A stretch of 64,000 nt of DNA from Pseudomonas sp. TH31 (GTDB lineage Bacteria; Pseudomonadota; Gammaproteobacteria; Pseudomonadales; Pseudomonadaceae): NCBI RefSeq assembly GCF_016650815.1, contig NZ_JAEKEZ010000033.1, positions 434,001 to 498,000 on the forward strand, written 5' to 3'. Below the pieces are notes generated by a model. That model saw nothing but the letters and a program-made list of their open reading frames with translations. It was not told where the DNA came from and did no database searches. Shown one piece after another: positions 45,207 through 53,720 of the stretch; positions within the stretch are counted from its first letter, which is position 1; the number at the start of each line of letters is the position of its first letter. Made by a program: the position numbers and the translations under genes.

Positions 45207-45242
45207 CGATAACTCCCTGCTTTTATTGTTCTTTATAGAGAA

Positions 45243-45265
45243 GCTCGCGCGCGTTGCGCGCGAGC
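45243..45265. promoter_or_regulatory. Perfect GC palindrome upstream of the HIBYL-CoA hydrolase gene
   Basis: Two 10-base arms (GCTCGCGCGC and its complement) around GTT, 37 bases before the start codon of the minus-strand operon. It may be an operator or a leader hairpin. It is unlike the REP families. No regulator assigned. Confidence 0.55.
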
Positions 45266-45299
45266 AATGCTGGATCGTATCAGTGCAAATTTGTGATGT

Positions 45300-45324
45300 A
45301 CAACCCGGATAACTGCAGGTTGTG
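45300..45324. promoter_or_regulatory. Inverted repeat ACAACC-N12-GGTTGT
   Basis: Six-base arms separated by 12 bases, upstream of the same minus-strand operon and outside the GC palindrome. A dimeric regulator site is possible; the evidence is only symmetry. Confidence 0.3.
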
Positions 45325-45344
45325 TATGCATTTTTACCTTAAGG

Positions 45345-45458
45345 CAAGATCAAAAGATCGCAGCCTTCGGCAGCTCCTACAGGTTAGGTGTTCGCACGTA
45401 ATAATGTGGCGAATGCTGATCCCGTAGGAGCTGCCGAAGGCTGCGATCTTTGATCTTC
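45345..45458. repeat. REP-type hairpin, family A
   Basis: AAGATCAAAAGATCGCAGCC and inverted GGCTGCGATCTTTGATCTT around a 40-base centre, in the 418-base divergent region before the ABC transporter operon. Confidence 0.85.
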
Positions 45459-45551
45459 GGCACCCACGACCGATTCGGCTGCCAATGCCCCTCGTTCAGC
45501 ACACTTAAGCTGTCTGAACAAGGACTTACGACACCTGACCCACCCCGGCAA

Positions 45552-45579
45552 TTGGCATTCTGGCGTCCCTGCCCATAAA
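45552..45579 (+). promoter_or_regulatory. Candidate sigma-70 promoter for the ABC transporter operon
   Basis: TTGGCA (five of six -35 bases) and CATAAA (-10, four of six) are spaced 16 bases apart, 45 bases before the binding-protein start. Moderate match only. Confidence 0.4.
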
Positions 45580-45624
45580 AGCGGCCTGGCCGCGATAACT
45601 CCAAATAATCCGGGACTCTAGAAG

Positions 45625-46404
45625 ATGAAGATCAAATGGCTGACCTTGCCGGCATTGGCTTTGCTGTGCTGCACCACCGGCGCCAACGCCAAAGAATGGA
45701 AAGAGCTGCGTTTCGGCGTCAACCCAAGCTACCCACCCTTTGAATCGACCACCGCTGATGGCGGCGTGCAAGGCTTTGGCGTGGATCTGGGCAATGCGAT
45801 CTGCGCCGAGTTGAAGCTGACCTGCGTCTGGGTCAGCAATGACTTCGACGGGCTGATCCCGGCGCTGAAGGCCGGCAAGTTCGACGCCATCGAATCGTCG
45901 ATGACCGTCACCGAAGCGCGCAAGAAACAGATCGACTTCACCGATCGTTTGTACGCCGGTCCGACCGCCATTGTCACCCGCAAGGATTCCGGCTTGCTGC
46001 CGACTGCCGAGTCGCTGCGCGGAAAAACCATCGGCTATATGCAGGGCACCATCCAGGAAACCTACGCCCGGGCCAAACTGGCACCTGGCGGCGTGAAACT
46101 GCGCGCTTACCAGAATCAGGATCAGGTCTACGCCGACCTGGTGTTCGGGCGCCTCGACGCGTCGATCCAGGACAAGATGCAAGCGCAAATGAGCTTTCTG
46201 ACTTCACCTCAAGGTGCTGACTTCAAGAACAGCGAAGGCATCAGCGACCCGTTGGTGCCGTCGGACATCGCCATCGGCATCCGCAAGGACAACGAAGAAC
46301 TCAAAGGCATGCTCAATGCCGCCATCAAGGCCCTGCACGACAAGGGCATCTACGCACAGATCCAGCAGAAGCATTTCGGCGATCTGGACCTCTACAACAA
46401 CTGA
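45625..46404 (+). CDS. Basic amino acid ABC transporter, periplasmic binding protein (HisJ/ArgT family)
   Basis: 259 residues with signal peptide (LTLPALALLCCTTGANA) and family-3 solute-binding domain. Blocks LRFGVNPSYPPFESTTADG, GFGVDLGNAICAELKLTCVWV, DFDGLIPALKAGKFDAI are those of lysine/arginine/ornithine/histidine binders. First gene of an operon with two permeases and an ATPase, followed by Lrp, CtlX and AstA-like genes, so arginine or citrulline is the likely cargo. Confidence 0.87.
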   Translation: MKIKWLTLPALALLCCTTGANAKEWKELRFGVNPSYPPFESTTADGGVQGFGVDLGNAICAELKLTCVWVSNDFDGLIPALKAGKFDAIESSMTVTEARKKQIDFTDRLYAGPTAIVTRKDSGLLPTAESLRGKTIGYMQGTIQETYARAKLAPGGVKLRAYQNQDQVYADLVFGRLDASIQDKMQAQMSFLTSPQGADFKNSEGISDPLVPSDIAIGIRKDNEELKGMLNAAIKALHDKGIYAQIQQKHFGDLDLYNN

Positions 46405-46480
46405 TCCTCGCGCCCCGAGCGCTGTGCCGAAGTAACCGGCGCAGCGCTTCAACGTGGGCGCCTCAAGACAGGTGACTGGC

Positions 46481-47206
46481 GTGAATTCCTTCCTGAATCT
46501 GATCGGGCTCGATGTTTCGGCCCTGCAAGGCTATGGCCCATTGTTGCTGCACGGCACCTGGGTCACCCTGAAATTATCGGCGCTGTCGCTGTTGGTGAGC
46601 ATGGCGTTAGGGCTACTCGGGGCGGCGGCCAAGCTGTCGCCGCTCAAGTTGTTGAACCTGCCGGCGACGTTTTACACGACGCTGATCCGTGGCGTGCCGG
46701 ACCTGGTGCTGATGCTGTTGATTTTCTACAGCCTGCAAGGCTGGCTCAGCAGCCTGACCGAAGCGATGGGCTGGCCGTACATGGAAATCGATCCGTTCGT
46801 GGCCGGGATCGTCACCCTCGGTTTTATCTACGGCGCGTATTTTACCGAGACCTTTCGCGGCGCAATCCTCAGCGTGCCTCGTGGCCAGCAGGAGGCTGCG
46901 GCGTGTTTCGGTTTGAACCGCTGGCAGCGTTTCCGCTTTGTGGTGTTCCCGCAAATGATGCGGTTCGCCTTGCCGAGCCTGGGCAACAACTGGCTGGTGC
47001 TGCTCAAGGCCACGGCGCTGGTGTCGATCATCGGGCTGTCGGACCTGGTCAAAGTCGCCCAAGAGGCGGGCAAGAGCACCTTTAACATGCTCGATTTCCT
47101 GCTGCTGGCGGCGGCGCTGTACTTGCTGATCAGCAGCGCCTCGAACTATGTCCTGCGGGTGCTGGAGCGCCACTATAACCAAGGCGTGCGGGGGATGGCG
47201 CGATGA
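46481..47206 (+). CDS. Basic amino acid ABC transporter permease (HisQ type)
   Basis: About 241 residues from the GTG at 46481; upstream GTGs (46454, 46472) are possible but the family starts near NSFLNLIGLDVSALQGYGP. About five membrane segments and the EAA-like loop QQEAAACFGLNRWQRFRFVVFPQMMRFALP. Pairs with the next gene, which overlaps by 4 bases (ATGA). Confidence 0.83.
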   Translation: MNSFLNLIGLDVSALQGYGPLLLHGTWVTLKLSALSLLVSMALGLLGAAAKLSPLKLLNLPATFYTTLIRGVPDLVLMLLIFYSLQGWLSSLTEAMGWPYMEIDPFVAGIVTLGFIYGAYFTETFRGAILSVPRGQQEAAACFGLNRWQRFRFVVFPQMMRFALPSLGNNWLVLLKATALVSIIGLSDLVKVAQEAGKSTFNMLDFLLLAAALYLLISSASNYVLRVLERHYNQGVRGMAR

Positions 47207-47913
47207 TCGAGTTGATTGCCGAATACTGGAAACCCTTTCTGTTCAGCGACGGCTACAGCCTGACCGGGTTGACCATGACCTTGTGGTTGCTGGTGGCGAG
47301 CATCGTGATGGGGTTCTTCCTGTCGTTGCCGCTGGCAATCCTGCGCACCTCGCGCTGGGGCCTGTTGCGCTGGCCGGTTCAACTGTTCACTTACGTGTTT
47401 CGCGGCACGCCGCTGTATATCCAGTTGCTGATTTGCTACAGCGGGATCTATGGCATCGCGGTGGTGCGTTCGCAACCGTTGCTCGAAGCGTTTTTCCGCG
47501 ACGCGATGAATTGCACCTTGCTGGCGTTCACCCTCAACACCTGCGCCTACACCGTGGAAATTTTCGCCGGGGCGATCCGCAGCATTCCCTACGGTGAAAT
47601 CGAGGCTGCCCACGCCTATGGCTTGAGTGGCTGGCGCTTGTATCTGCGGCTGATCCTGCCCTCGGCGTTGCGTCGGGCGCTGCCGTATTACAGCAACGAA
47701 GTGATCCTGATGTTGCACGCTACATCGGTGGCGTTCACCGCGACCATCCCGGACATCCTCAAAGTCGCCCGGGATGCAAATGCCGCGACCTTCATGACCT
47801 TTCAGGCATTCGGCATCGCCGGGTTGCTGTACCTCGCGATGTCGTTCGGCCTGGTCGGGGCATTTCGCCTGGCGGAAAAGCGCTGGCTGAACTTCCTCGG
47901 TCCCGCTCACTAA
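47203..47913 (+). CDS. Basic amino acid ABC transporter permease (HisM type)
   Basis: 236 residues with about five membrane segments; the EAA loop is visible in IEAAHAYGLSGWRLYLRLILPSALRRALP. Overlaps the upstream permease start (ATGA) and is followed by the ATPase 52 bases on. It forms a heterodimeric channel with the HisQ-like protein. Confidence 0.87.
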   Translation: MIELIAEYWKPFLFSDGYSLTGLTMTLWLLVASIVMGFFLSLPLAILRTSRWGLLRWPVQLFTYVFRGTPLYIQLLICYSGIYGIAVVRSQPLLEAFFRDAMNCTLLAFTLNTCAYTVEIFAGAIRSIPYGEIEAAHAYGLSGWRLYLRLILPSALRRALPYYSNEVILMLHATSVAFTATIPDILKVARDANAATFMTFQAFGIAGLLYLAMSFGLVGAFRLAEKRWLNFLGPAH

Positions 47914-47965
47914 TTTATTTGTCCAGCGCTGCGCCGTAACTGGCGCGGTGGCAGGAGAGGTTTGC

Positions 47966-48727
47966 ATGAACAAACTGACGGTCGAAAACCTGTTTAAACG
48001 CTTCGGTGACAATGAAGTGCTCAAAGGCGTCTCGTTGAACGCACGGGCAGGGGACGTGGTGAGCATGATTGGCGCCAGCGGCTCGGGCAAAAGCACCATG
48101 CTGCGCTGCATCAACTTTCTGGAACGGGCGGACGAAGGCGCCATCGAACTGGACGGCGAACGCATCGTCACCCGCCCCGGCATCGGTGGCATGCGCGTCG
48201 CCAATCCGGCACAGTTGCAGCGCCTGCGCACGCGGCTGGCGATGGTGTTCCAGCATTTCAATTTGTGGAGTCACCTGACTGTGCTGGAAAACATTATCCT
48301 GGCGCCGTGTCGGGTGCTCGGGGTTAGCCGCAAAGCGGCTGAAGAAAGTGCTCGTGCCTATCTGGACAAGGTCGGTTTGCCGCAACGGGTCGCCGATCAA
48401 TACCCGGCGTTTCTCTCGGGTGGTCAGCAACAACGGGTGGCGATTGCCCGGGCCCTGGCGGTGGAACCGGAGATTCTGTTGTTCGACGAGCCGACCTCGG
48501 CCCTCGACCCGGAACTGGTGGGGGAAGTACTGAAGGTGATTCAGGCGCTGGCCGAAGAAGGCCGGACCATGTTGATGGTGACCCACGAAATGGGCTTCGC
48601 CCGGCAGGTGTCCACTCAAGTGTTGTTCTTGCACCAGGGGCGGGTTGAGGAGCAGGGTGATGCGACTATCCTCGATCAGCCAGGCAGTGAACGTTTGCAG
48701 CAATTTTTATCAGGCCGTTTGAAGTGA
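47966..48727 (+). CDS. Basic amino acid ABC transporter ATPase (HisP type)
   Basis: 253 residues from the ATG at 47966 with AGGAGAGG upstream. Walker A GASGSGKST, signature FLSGGQQQRVAIARAL, Walker B LLFDEPTSALDPE, switch His in MVTHEMGFA. Energises the importer encoded before it. Confidence 0.92.
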   Translation: MNKLTVENLFKRFGDNEVLKGVSLNARAGDVVSMIGASGSGKSTMLRCINFLERADEGAIELDGERIVTRPGIGGMRVANPAQLQRLRTRLAMVFQHFNLWSHLTVLENIILAPCRVLGVSRKAAEESARAYLDKVGLPQRVADQYPAFLSGGQQQRVAIARALAVEPEILLFDEPTSALDPELVGEVLKVIQALAEEGRTMLMVTHEMGFARQVSTQVLFLHQGRVEEQGDATILDQPGSERLQQFLSGRLK

Positions 48728-48736
48728 GAGACGTAC

Positions 48737-49216
48737 ATGGCGGATATCCGCGATCTGTCGATCGTACTTGATCGTATCGATCAAGCCATCATCGAAGTGC
48801 TGCGACACGAAGGGCGCATCACCTATCAAAAGCTTTCCGAGCGCGTGCACCTGACCCCCAGGCCTTGCCTGGAACGGGTGCGCAAACTGGAACAGCTCGG
48901 GGTTATTCGCGGGTACGGGGCGATTCTCGACGAAAAGAAACTGACGCCGGGGCTGTCGCTGCTGGTGTTGGTGGCGTTGTCGAACCAGAGCGGGCGGGCG
49001 GCGCAGAAGGCCTTTGAAGCCAAGGTTCGGGCGTGCCCGCAGGTGCTGGAGTGTCGGTTGATCAGCGGCGCGTTTGATTACAGCCTGCGGATGCGCTGCC
49101 GGGATATGGAGCACTACCGGGTGCTGACCGAGGTCTGGTTTGATGATCCGGATCTGCACATCGACAAGTTGGTGAGCCATCCGGAGTTGGCGATGGTCAA
49201 GACCACGATGGAATAG
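48737..49216 (+). CDS. Lrp/AsnC family transcriptional regulator
   Basis: 159 residues. N-terminal helix-turn-helix (YQKLSERVHLTPRPCLERVRKLEQLGVI) and a RAM effector domain (VRACPQVLECRLISGAFDYSLRMRC). Encoded 9 bases after the ATPase gene, so it probably senses the amino acid that this operon imports. Confidence 0.88.
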   Translation: MADIRDLSIVLDRIDQAIIEVLRHEGRITYQKLSERVHLTPRPCLERVRKLEQLGVIRGYGAILDEKKLTPGLSLLVLVALSNQSGRAAQKAFEAKVRACPQVLECRLISGAFDYSLRMRCRDMEHYRVLTEVWFDDPDLHIDKLVSHPELAMVKTTME

Positions 49217-49244
49217 ACGTTTACAGCAAAATAAAGATCAAGGG

Positions 49245-49329
49245 CAAGATCAAGATCAAAAGATCGCGGCCTTCGGCAGCTCCTACGCGCCTGTGGGCGC
49301 TGCCGAAGGCTGCGATCTTTTGATCTTGC
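49245..49329. repeat. REP-type hairpin, family A
   Basis: AAGATCAAAAGATCGCGGCC with inverted GGCTGCGATCTTTTGATCTT around a short centre, between the Lrp gene and the CtlX gene. It may separate two transcripts or tune the distal genes. Confidence 0.82.
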
Positions 49330-49460
49330 CCCTCGCCGAATCGGCTGACGCACACAAGATCTTCAGCCGTTTCCATCACCCGTAACCCCCTTATCAACCG
49401 GGTTTTTCCCCCGTCGAAACAGACAATGAGCCTCTCTCAACCCTCATTGAATCTGTGCCC

Positions 49461-50399
49461 ATGCAAACCACCAATACCGTTTTGATGATTCGCCCGACAC
49501 GTTTCTCCTTCAATCAGGATACGGCGGCGAATAACCGTTTCCAGCGCCCGGCTCAAATCTCTGAAGACGTCCAGCTCAAGGCCTTGCAAGAGTTCGATGG
49601 CTACGTCGCCGCACTGCGCGGGCACGGCGTTGAAGTGCTGGTGCACAACGACGCCGAAGCGCCGCACACCCCGGATTCGATCTTCCCCAACAATTGGTGG
49701 AGCAGCCACCCCGACGGCACGCTGGTGCTGTACCCGATGCAGGGCCACAACCGGCGGCTGGAGCGGGACAAAGGTGTGCTCGACTGGTTGCGGGATGAGT
49801 ACCGGGTGGAACAGTTCCTCGATTTGTCCAGCCTTGAACAGCAGGACGTGTTTCTCGAAGGCACCGGCAGCATGGTGCTGGATCGTCAGCAACGGATTTG
49901 CTACGCCGGTTATTCCACCCGCACCCACGCCAAAGCGTTGGATCAGGTGGTCAGTCATCTGGGTTACGAGTTGTGTGCGTTCAACGCGATGGACCGTCAG
50001 GGCGTCGCGATTTACCACACCAACGTGATGATGAGCGTCGGTACCCGCCTGGCCATCGTCTGCCTGGCCTCGGTCACGAACCCCGACGAACGCCTGGCCC
50101 TGCGCTCGCGACTGGAAGACAGCGGCAAGCGGGTCATCGCTCTCGACTGGGCGCAGCTGGAATCCTTCGCCGGCAACATGCTGGAAGTCCACAACGCGGC
50201 GGGCGAGCCGCTGCTGGTGATGTCGCGCACAGCCTGGCAATCGCTGGATAGCGCTCAACAGCGCTTGATCGAAACCCACACCACGCCGCTACCGGTAAAC
50301 ATCGACACCATCGAACGCATCGGCGGCGGCAGTGCGCGCTGCATGTTGGCCGAGGTGTTCCTGCCCAAACAACGAGCACTCAAGGAGCACCAGCGATGA
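49461..50399 (+). CDS. ctlX: CtlX-type citrulline/arginine hydrolase (amidinotransferase fold)
   Basis: 312 residues of the GME/amidinotransferase superfamily. Visible catalytic-type residues are the DSIFPNNWWSSH region, His in AIYHTNVMMSVG, and the C-terminal Cys in GGGSARCMLAEVF. The family includes citrulline-utilisation hydrolase CtlX; dimethylarginine hydrolase or agmatine deiminase-like activity is an alternative. ATG at 49461 has a weak ribosome site. Its stop overlaps the AstA-like start (ATGA). Confidence 0.75.
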   Translation: MQTTNTVLMIRPTRFSFNQDTAANNRFQRPAQISEDVQLKALQEFDGYVAALRGHGVEVLVHNDAEAPHTPDSIFPNNWWSSHPDGTLVLYPMQGHNRRLERDKGVLDWLRDEYRVEQFLDLSSLEQQDVFLEGTGSMVLDRQQRICYAGYSTRTHAKALDQVVSHLGYELCAFNAMDRQGVAIYHTNVMMSVGTRLAIVCLASVTNPDERLALRSRLEDSGKRVIALDWAQLESFAGNMLEVHNAAGEPLLVMSRTAWQSLDSAQQRLIETHTTPLPVNIDTIERIGGGSARCMLAEVFLPKQRALKEHQR

Positions 50400-51430
50400 T
50401 CGTCCGTCCCGCCACTCCCAATGATTTACCGACACTCCTGGCCCTGGCCCATAGCGCCGGTACTGGTTTGACCACGTTGCCCGCCGATGCCGCACGTTTG
50501 CGCCAGCGCCTGGAATGGGCGGCGAAAACCTTTGCCGGCGACGCTGAACGTGCCGACGCCGATTACCTGTTTGTGCTGGAAAACGATGCCCATGAAGCAA
50601 TCGGCATCTGCGCCCTGGCCGGTGCCGTCGGCCTGCGCGAGCCTTGGTACAACTATCGTCTTGGGTTGTTTGTGGCAGCCTCGAAAAACCTCGGGATCAA
50701 TCAGCAGTTGCCGACGCTGTTCCTCGGCAACGACATGACCGGGCATTCGGAGCTGTGTTCGCTGTTCCTGCACGCCGATCACCGTAGCGGCCTCAATGGT
50801 CGTTTGCTGTCCAAGGCGCGGTTTTTGTTTCTGGCGGAGTTTCGTGAGAAGTTTGGCGATAAGGTCATCGCCGAGATGCGCGGCTACTCGGACGACGAGG
50901 GCATTTCACCGTTCTGGGAAGGTTTGGGGCGGCACTTTTTCAAGATGGATTTTGCTGATGCCGACTACCTGACCGGGCTGGGTAACAAGACCTTTATCGC
51001 CGAACTGATGCCCAAGTTCCCGTTGCCGACCTGCCTGTTGCCGGAAGCGGCGCGGTCAGTGATTGGCCGAGTGCATCCGAACACCGAACCGGCGCTGGGC
51101 ATGCTCAAGGCTGAAGGGTTTGAGCATCGGGACTACATCGACATCTTTGACGGCGGGCCGTTGATTGAATGCGCTACCGGGGATATTCGGGCGGTGCGCG
51201 ATAGCCAGGTGCTGCAACTGAGCATTGGTACGCCAGGGGAGCAAGCGGCGACTTATTTGATTCATAACCGCCAGTTTGCTGACTGCCGGATTACCGCGGC
51301 AACGGCGCGAGTGGCGGCGGGGACGTTGATTGTGGATGCGCAAACGGCTAAGGCGTTGGGGGTGAGCGTGGGGAGCTCGGTGCGGGCAGTGAGTTTGGCG
51401 GTGCCGGTGCGGCAACAGTCTGCAGCCTAG
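50396..51430 (+). CDS. Arginine N-succinyltransferase, AstA/AruF family (solitary paralogue)
   Basis: 344 residues. Transfers succinyl from succinyl-CoA to arginine, first step of the AST pathway. Blocks GHSELCSLFLHADHR, EMRGYSDDEGISPFWEGLGRHFF and LLPEAARSVIGRVHPNTEPALGMLKAEGF match AstA. Pseudomonads normally encode AruF and AruG together in the aru operon; here a single copy follows ctlX with a 4-base overlap and no other aru gene nearby, so it may act on another amino acid. Confidence 0.82.
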   Translation: MIVRPATPNDLPTLLALAHSAGTGLTTLPADAARLRQRLEWAAKTFAGDAERADADYLFVLENDAHEAIGICALAGAVGLREPWYNYRLGLFVAASKNLGINQQLPTLFLGNDMTGHSELCSLFLHADHRSGLNGRLLSKARFLFLAEFREKFGDKVIAEMRGYSDDEGISPFWEGLGRHFFKMDFADADYLTGLGNKTFIAELMPKFPLPTCLLPEAARSVIGRVHPNTEPALGMLKAEGFEHRDYIDIFDGGPLIECATGDIRAVRDSQVLQLSIGTPGEQAATYLIHNRQFADCRITAATARVAAGTLIVDAQTAKALGVSVGSSVRAVSLAVPVRQQSAA

Positions 51431-51522
51431 ATCAAAAGATCGCAGCCTTCGGCAGCTCCTACAGGATCGGGGTCGCACTCGGTCAATGTAGGAGCTGCCG
51501 AAGGCTGCGATCCTTTGATCTT
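51430..51522. repeat. REP-type hairpin, family A
   Basis: GATCAAAAGATCGCAGCC and inverted GGCTGCGATCCTTTGATC around a short centre. The left arm starts in the AstA-like stop codon and the right arm ends at the HPP gene stop codon, so it fills the whole convergent gap. Confidence 0.85.
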
Positions 51523-52217
51523 CAAGGCTTGGCAGAAAATACATCACCAATGCTGCGCCGCTTGGCGTGCAGTTCACTGGCATGGATCAGCTGTTCAAGG
51601 TCTTGCGGCGTAACGTCGATGAAGGCTTCCATATCCGCCAGCGCAAGTTTCAAATCCTCGGCGGTAATGGCCTGGCTATCCGCCAACGGTATCACCGGCA
51701 CTGGTTCGGCGGGCCGTTTGGGATAACGAATGCTCGTCAGGTTGTTGTACGCCAACGCGCTGAGCAGCATCGCCGAAGCGCTGAGCATTACCGGGCCGAG
51801 GGCTTTCCAGTCCAGGGCGATGGTTGCCGGGTCGGCTAACACCAGCAGCAGTGCCAACGCCCCGGCGGGCGGGTGCAAGCAACGCAGCCAGCACATCAAA
51901 ATCAACGCCATGCCTGCCGCGAGGCACGCGCTGCCCAGGGTTCGTCCGAGCACATGAGCAACCAGCAGTGAAATAACTCCGGCGCTCAAGTAACCACCCA
52001 GAATCGACCACGGCTGGGCGAGGGCACCGGAGGACACGGCGAACAACAGCACCGCCGACGCACCCAGCGGACCGACCAAGTGCTGCGCCACTTCAATGCC
52101 GAACACCTGGCTGCACAACCAGACGCTAAACAGTGTGCCCAGGGACATGCCGATGGCAGCACGGCTCCATTCCGAGGGGCGGGTATTGATGGCGGCAGGT
52201 AACCAGCGTGCGAGCAT
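51522..52217 (-). CDS. HPP family membrane protein
   Basis: 231 residues with about four to five membrane segments and the diagnostic LHPPAGALALLL motif (residues about 113-124). In some bacteria HPP proteins import nitrite; others are uncharacterised. The C-terminal 60 residues are soluble. Convergent to the AstA-like gene; the next gene upstream on the same strand is an MFS transporter. Confidence 0.8.
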   Translation of the reverse strand: MLARWLPAAINTRPSEWSRAAIGMSLGTLFSVWLCSQVFGIEVAQHLVGPLGASAVLLFAVSSGALAQPWSILGGYLSAGVISLLVAHVLGRTLGSACLAAGMALILMCWLRCLHPPAGALALLLVLADPATIALDWKALGPVMLSASAMLLSALAYNNLTSIRYPKRPAEPVPVIPLADSQAITAEDLKLALADMEAFIDVTPQDLEQLIHASELHAKRRSIGDVFSAKP

Positions 52218-52390
52218 GATGACAATCGATCCGTTGACAGAACCCTTGACCCAAAAACATGAGCCAAAAAAGGCTTAGCTGGGAAACCCAGAAAGCCCTT
52301 GAAGTTGTCCCAACTATTGGGGGAGGAACGGGCACAGTGTGCCGTTCATTCCCGATGCTGACAAATTCATATTAATGCAGTTTCAGTGCA

Positions 52391-53620
52391 TTATTTTTGC
52401 AGTATCGCCACCCGCCGGCCGGCCATGAAGCACAGGGTTCCGCCCATCGCGGTCAGTGCGCAGAGGGCGTAGAACATTGTCGGCGCCGGGGTATGCATCA
52501 ATAGAAATCCGCAGATCACCGGGCTCAAGGCACCACCCAGCGCCGCGAGGTTTTGCGCACCGTAGTAACTGCCGCGCAGGTCTTCCGGTGCCAGGGTGTC
52601 GACGAAGAGGAATTCCGCCGGGTAAATGATCATTTCACCGAGGGTGAAAATGAACATCGCCACACACCAGCTCACCAGACCATCGGCCAGGCTGAAACCG
52701 ATCAACCCGACAATGAACAGGCTGGTACCGCCGGCAATCCAGTAGCGCAGTTGCTCACGTTTGAGGAAGCGGCCGATCTGGTATTGCAGCAGGATCACGC
52801 TGATAGCGTTGCAGGCGAGCAGGGCGGCCATGGTTTGCAGGGCGCGTTTGGAATCGTGGGTCACCAGCAGGTATTGCGACAGGTACAAGGTGAAACGGCC
52901 GTGGACCACGGTGCTGAACAGGCAGCCGCAGGTAAACATGATCAAGGTGCGGTCGTTCTTGAGGGTGGTCAGGGTCTTGAGAAAACTCTGGGGCTGGCCA
53001 AGGGTGGTTGTTTGCGCCGGGTCTTTTGGAATCCCGCTCATCAAGAAAATACTGAAAAAGGCAATACCACCGGCAATCAGGAACGGCGCTATCGGGTACA
53101 CCCCGGCGATCACCACGCCGAGCATGGGACCTGTGGCGTAGCCGATATTGGTCAAGGTATAGCGCAGGGAAAACGCCTTGGCCCGTTGGCCCATGGGCAG
53201 GTTTTCGCTGAGAATCGCTTTTGAGCCGATCAGGAACAATGCCGAAGCGGTTTCGGTGATCACCAGGGTGGCGGTGGTCAGGTACAGGTTCTGGGCGAAG
53301 GTCAGCAGCACAAAGCCGATGGCGCTGGAGAGCATGGCCAGGATCAACAGCCGACGCTTTTCCAGACGGTCGATGATGTAACCACCGTAGAGGGCGAGCA
53401 GGGTGGCGATGAACACCGCGATGCCCAGCAGCAGACCAACGTCCTGCTGGTTGAGACCAAGCTTGTTGCTCAGGAATAGTGTGAGCAACGGGCTGGTGAT
53501 GGCGCGGCTGACGACGATGGTCAGCGAGCAAATCATCAATCGGCGGATAACGAGCGAGTAAGTGGCCACGGTGGTGCGGATGTCCTTATTCAGATGTTGT
53601 TGTGTTCGGCGCCATACCAT
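52391..53620 (-). CDS. MFS transporter (MdtH-like)
   Basis: 409 residues from the ATG at 53620, with AATGGAG upstream. Twelve predicted membrane segments and the family loop GGYIIDRLEKRRLL. Motifs resemble the MdtH/YbfB drug-efflux branch. Isolated gene with a REP upstream (53631-53697). Substrate unknown. Confidence 0.82.
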   Translation of the reverse strand: MVWRRTQQHLNKDIRTTVATYSLVIRRLMICSLTIVVSRAITSPLLTLFLSNKLGLNQQDVGLLLGIAVFIATLLALYGGYIIDRLEKRRLLILAMLSSAIGFVLLTFAQNLYLTTATLVITETASALFLIGSKAILSENLPMGQRAKAFSLRYTLTNIGYATGPMLGVVIAGVYPIAPFLIAGGIAFFSIFLMSGIPKDPAQTTTLGQPQSFLKTLTTLKNDRTLIMFTCGCLFSTVVHGRFTLYLSQYLLVTHDSKRALQTMAALLACNAISVILLQYQIGRFLKREQLRYWIAGGTSLFIVGLIGFSLADGLVSWCVAMFIFTLGEMIIYPAEFLFVDTLAPEDLRGSYYGAQNLAALGGALSPVICGFLLMHTPAPTMFYALCALTAMGGTLCFMAGRRVAILQK

Positions 53621-53630
53621 GTCGTCTCCA

Positions 53631-53697
53631 TTCGCGGGCAAACCGCGCTCCTACAGGTGCGCGCTAACCCTGTAGGAGCGCGGCTTGCCCGCGAAGA
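53631..53697. repeat. REP-type hairpin, family D
   Basis: TTCGCGGGCAAACCGCGCTC and its inverted copy, directly upstream of the MFS start codon and downstream of the MmgE/PrpD stop. Confidence 0.85.
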
Positions 53698-53720
53698 GGC
53701 CCGCACAGCCAACGCAACCT

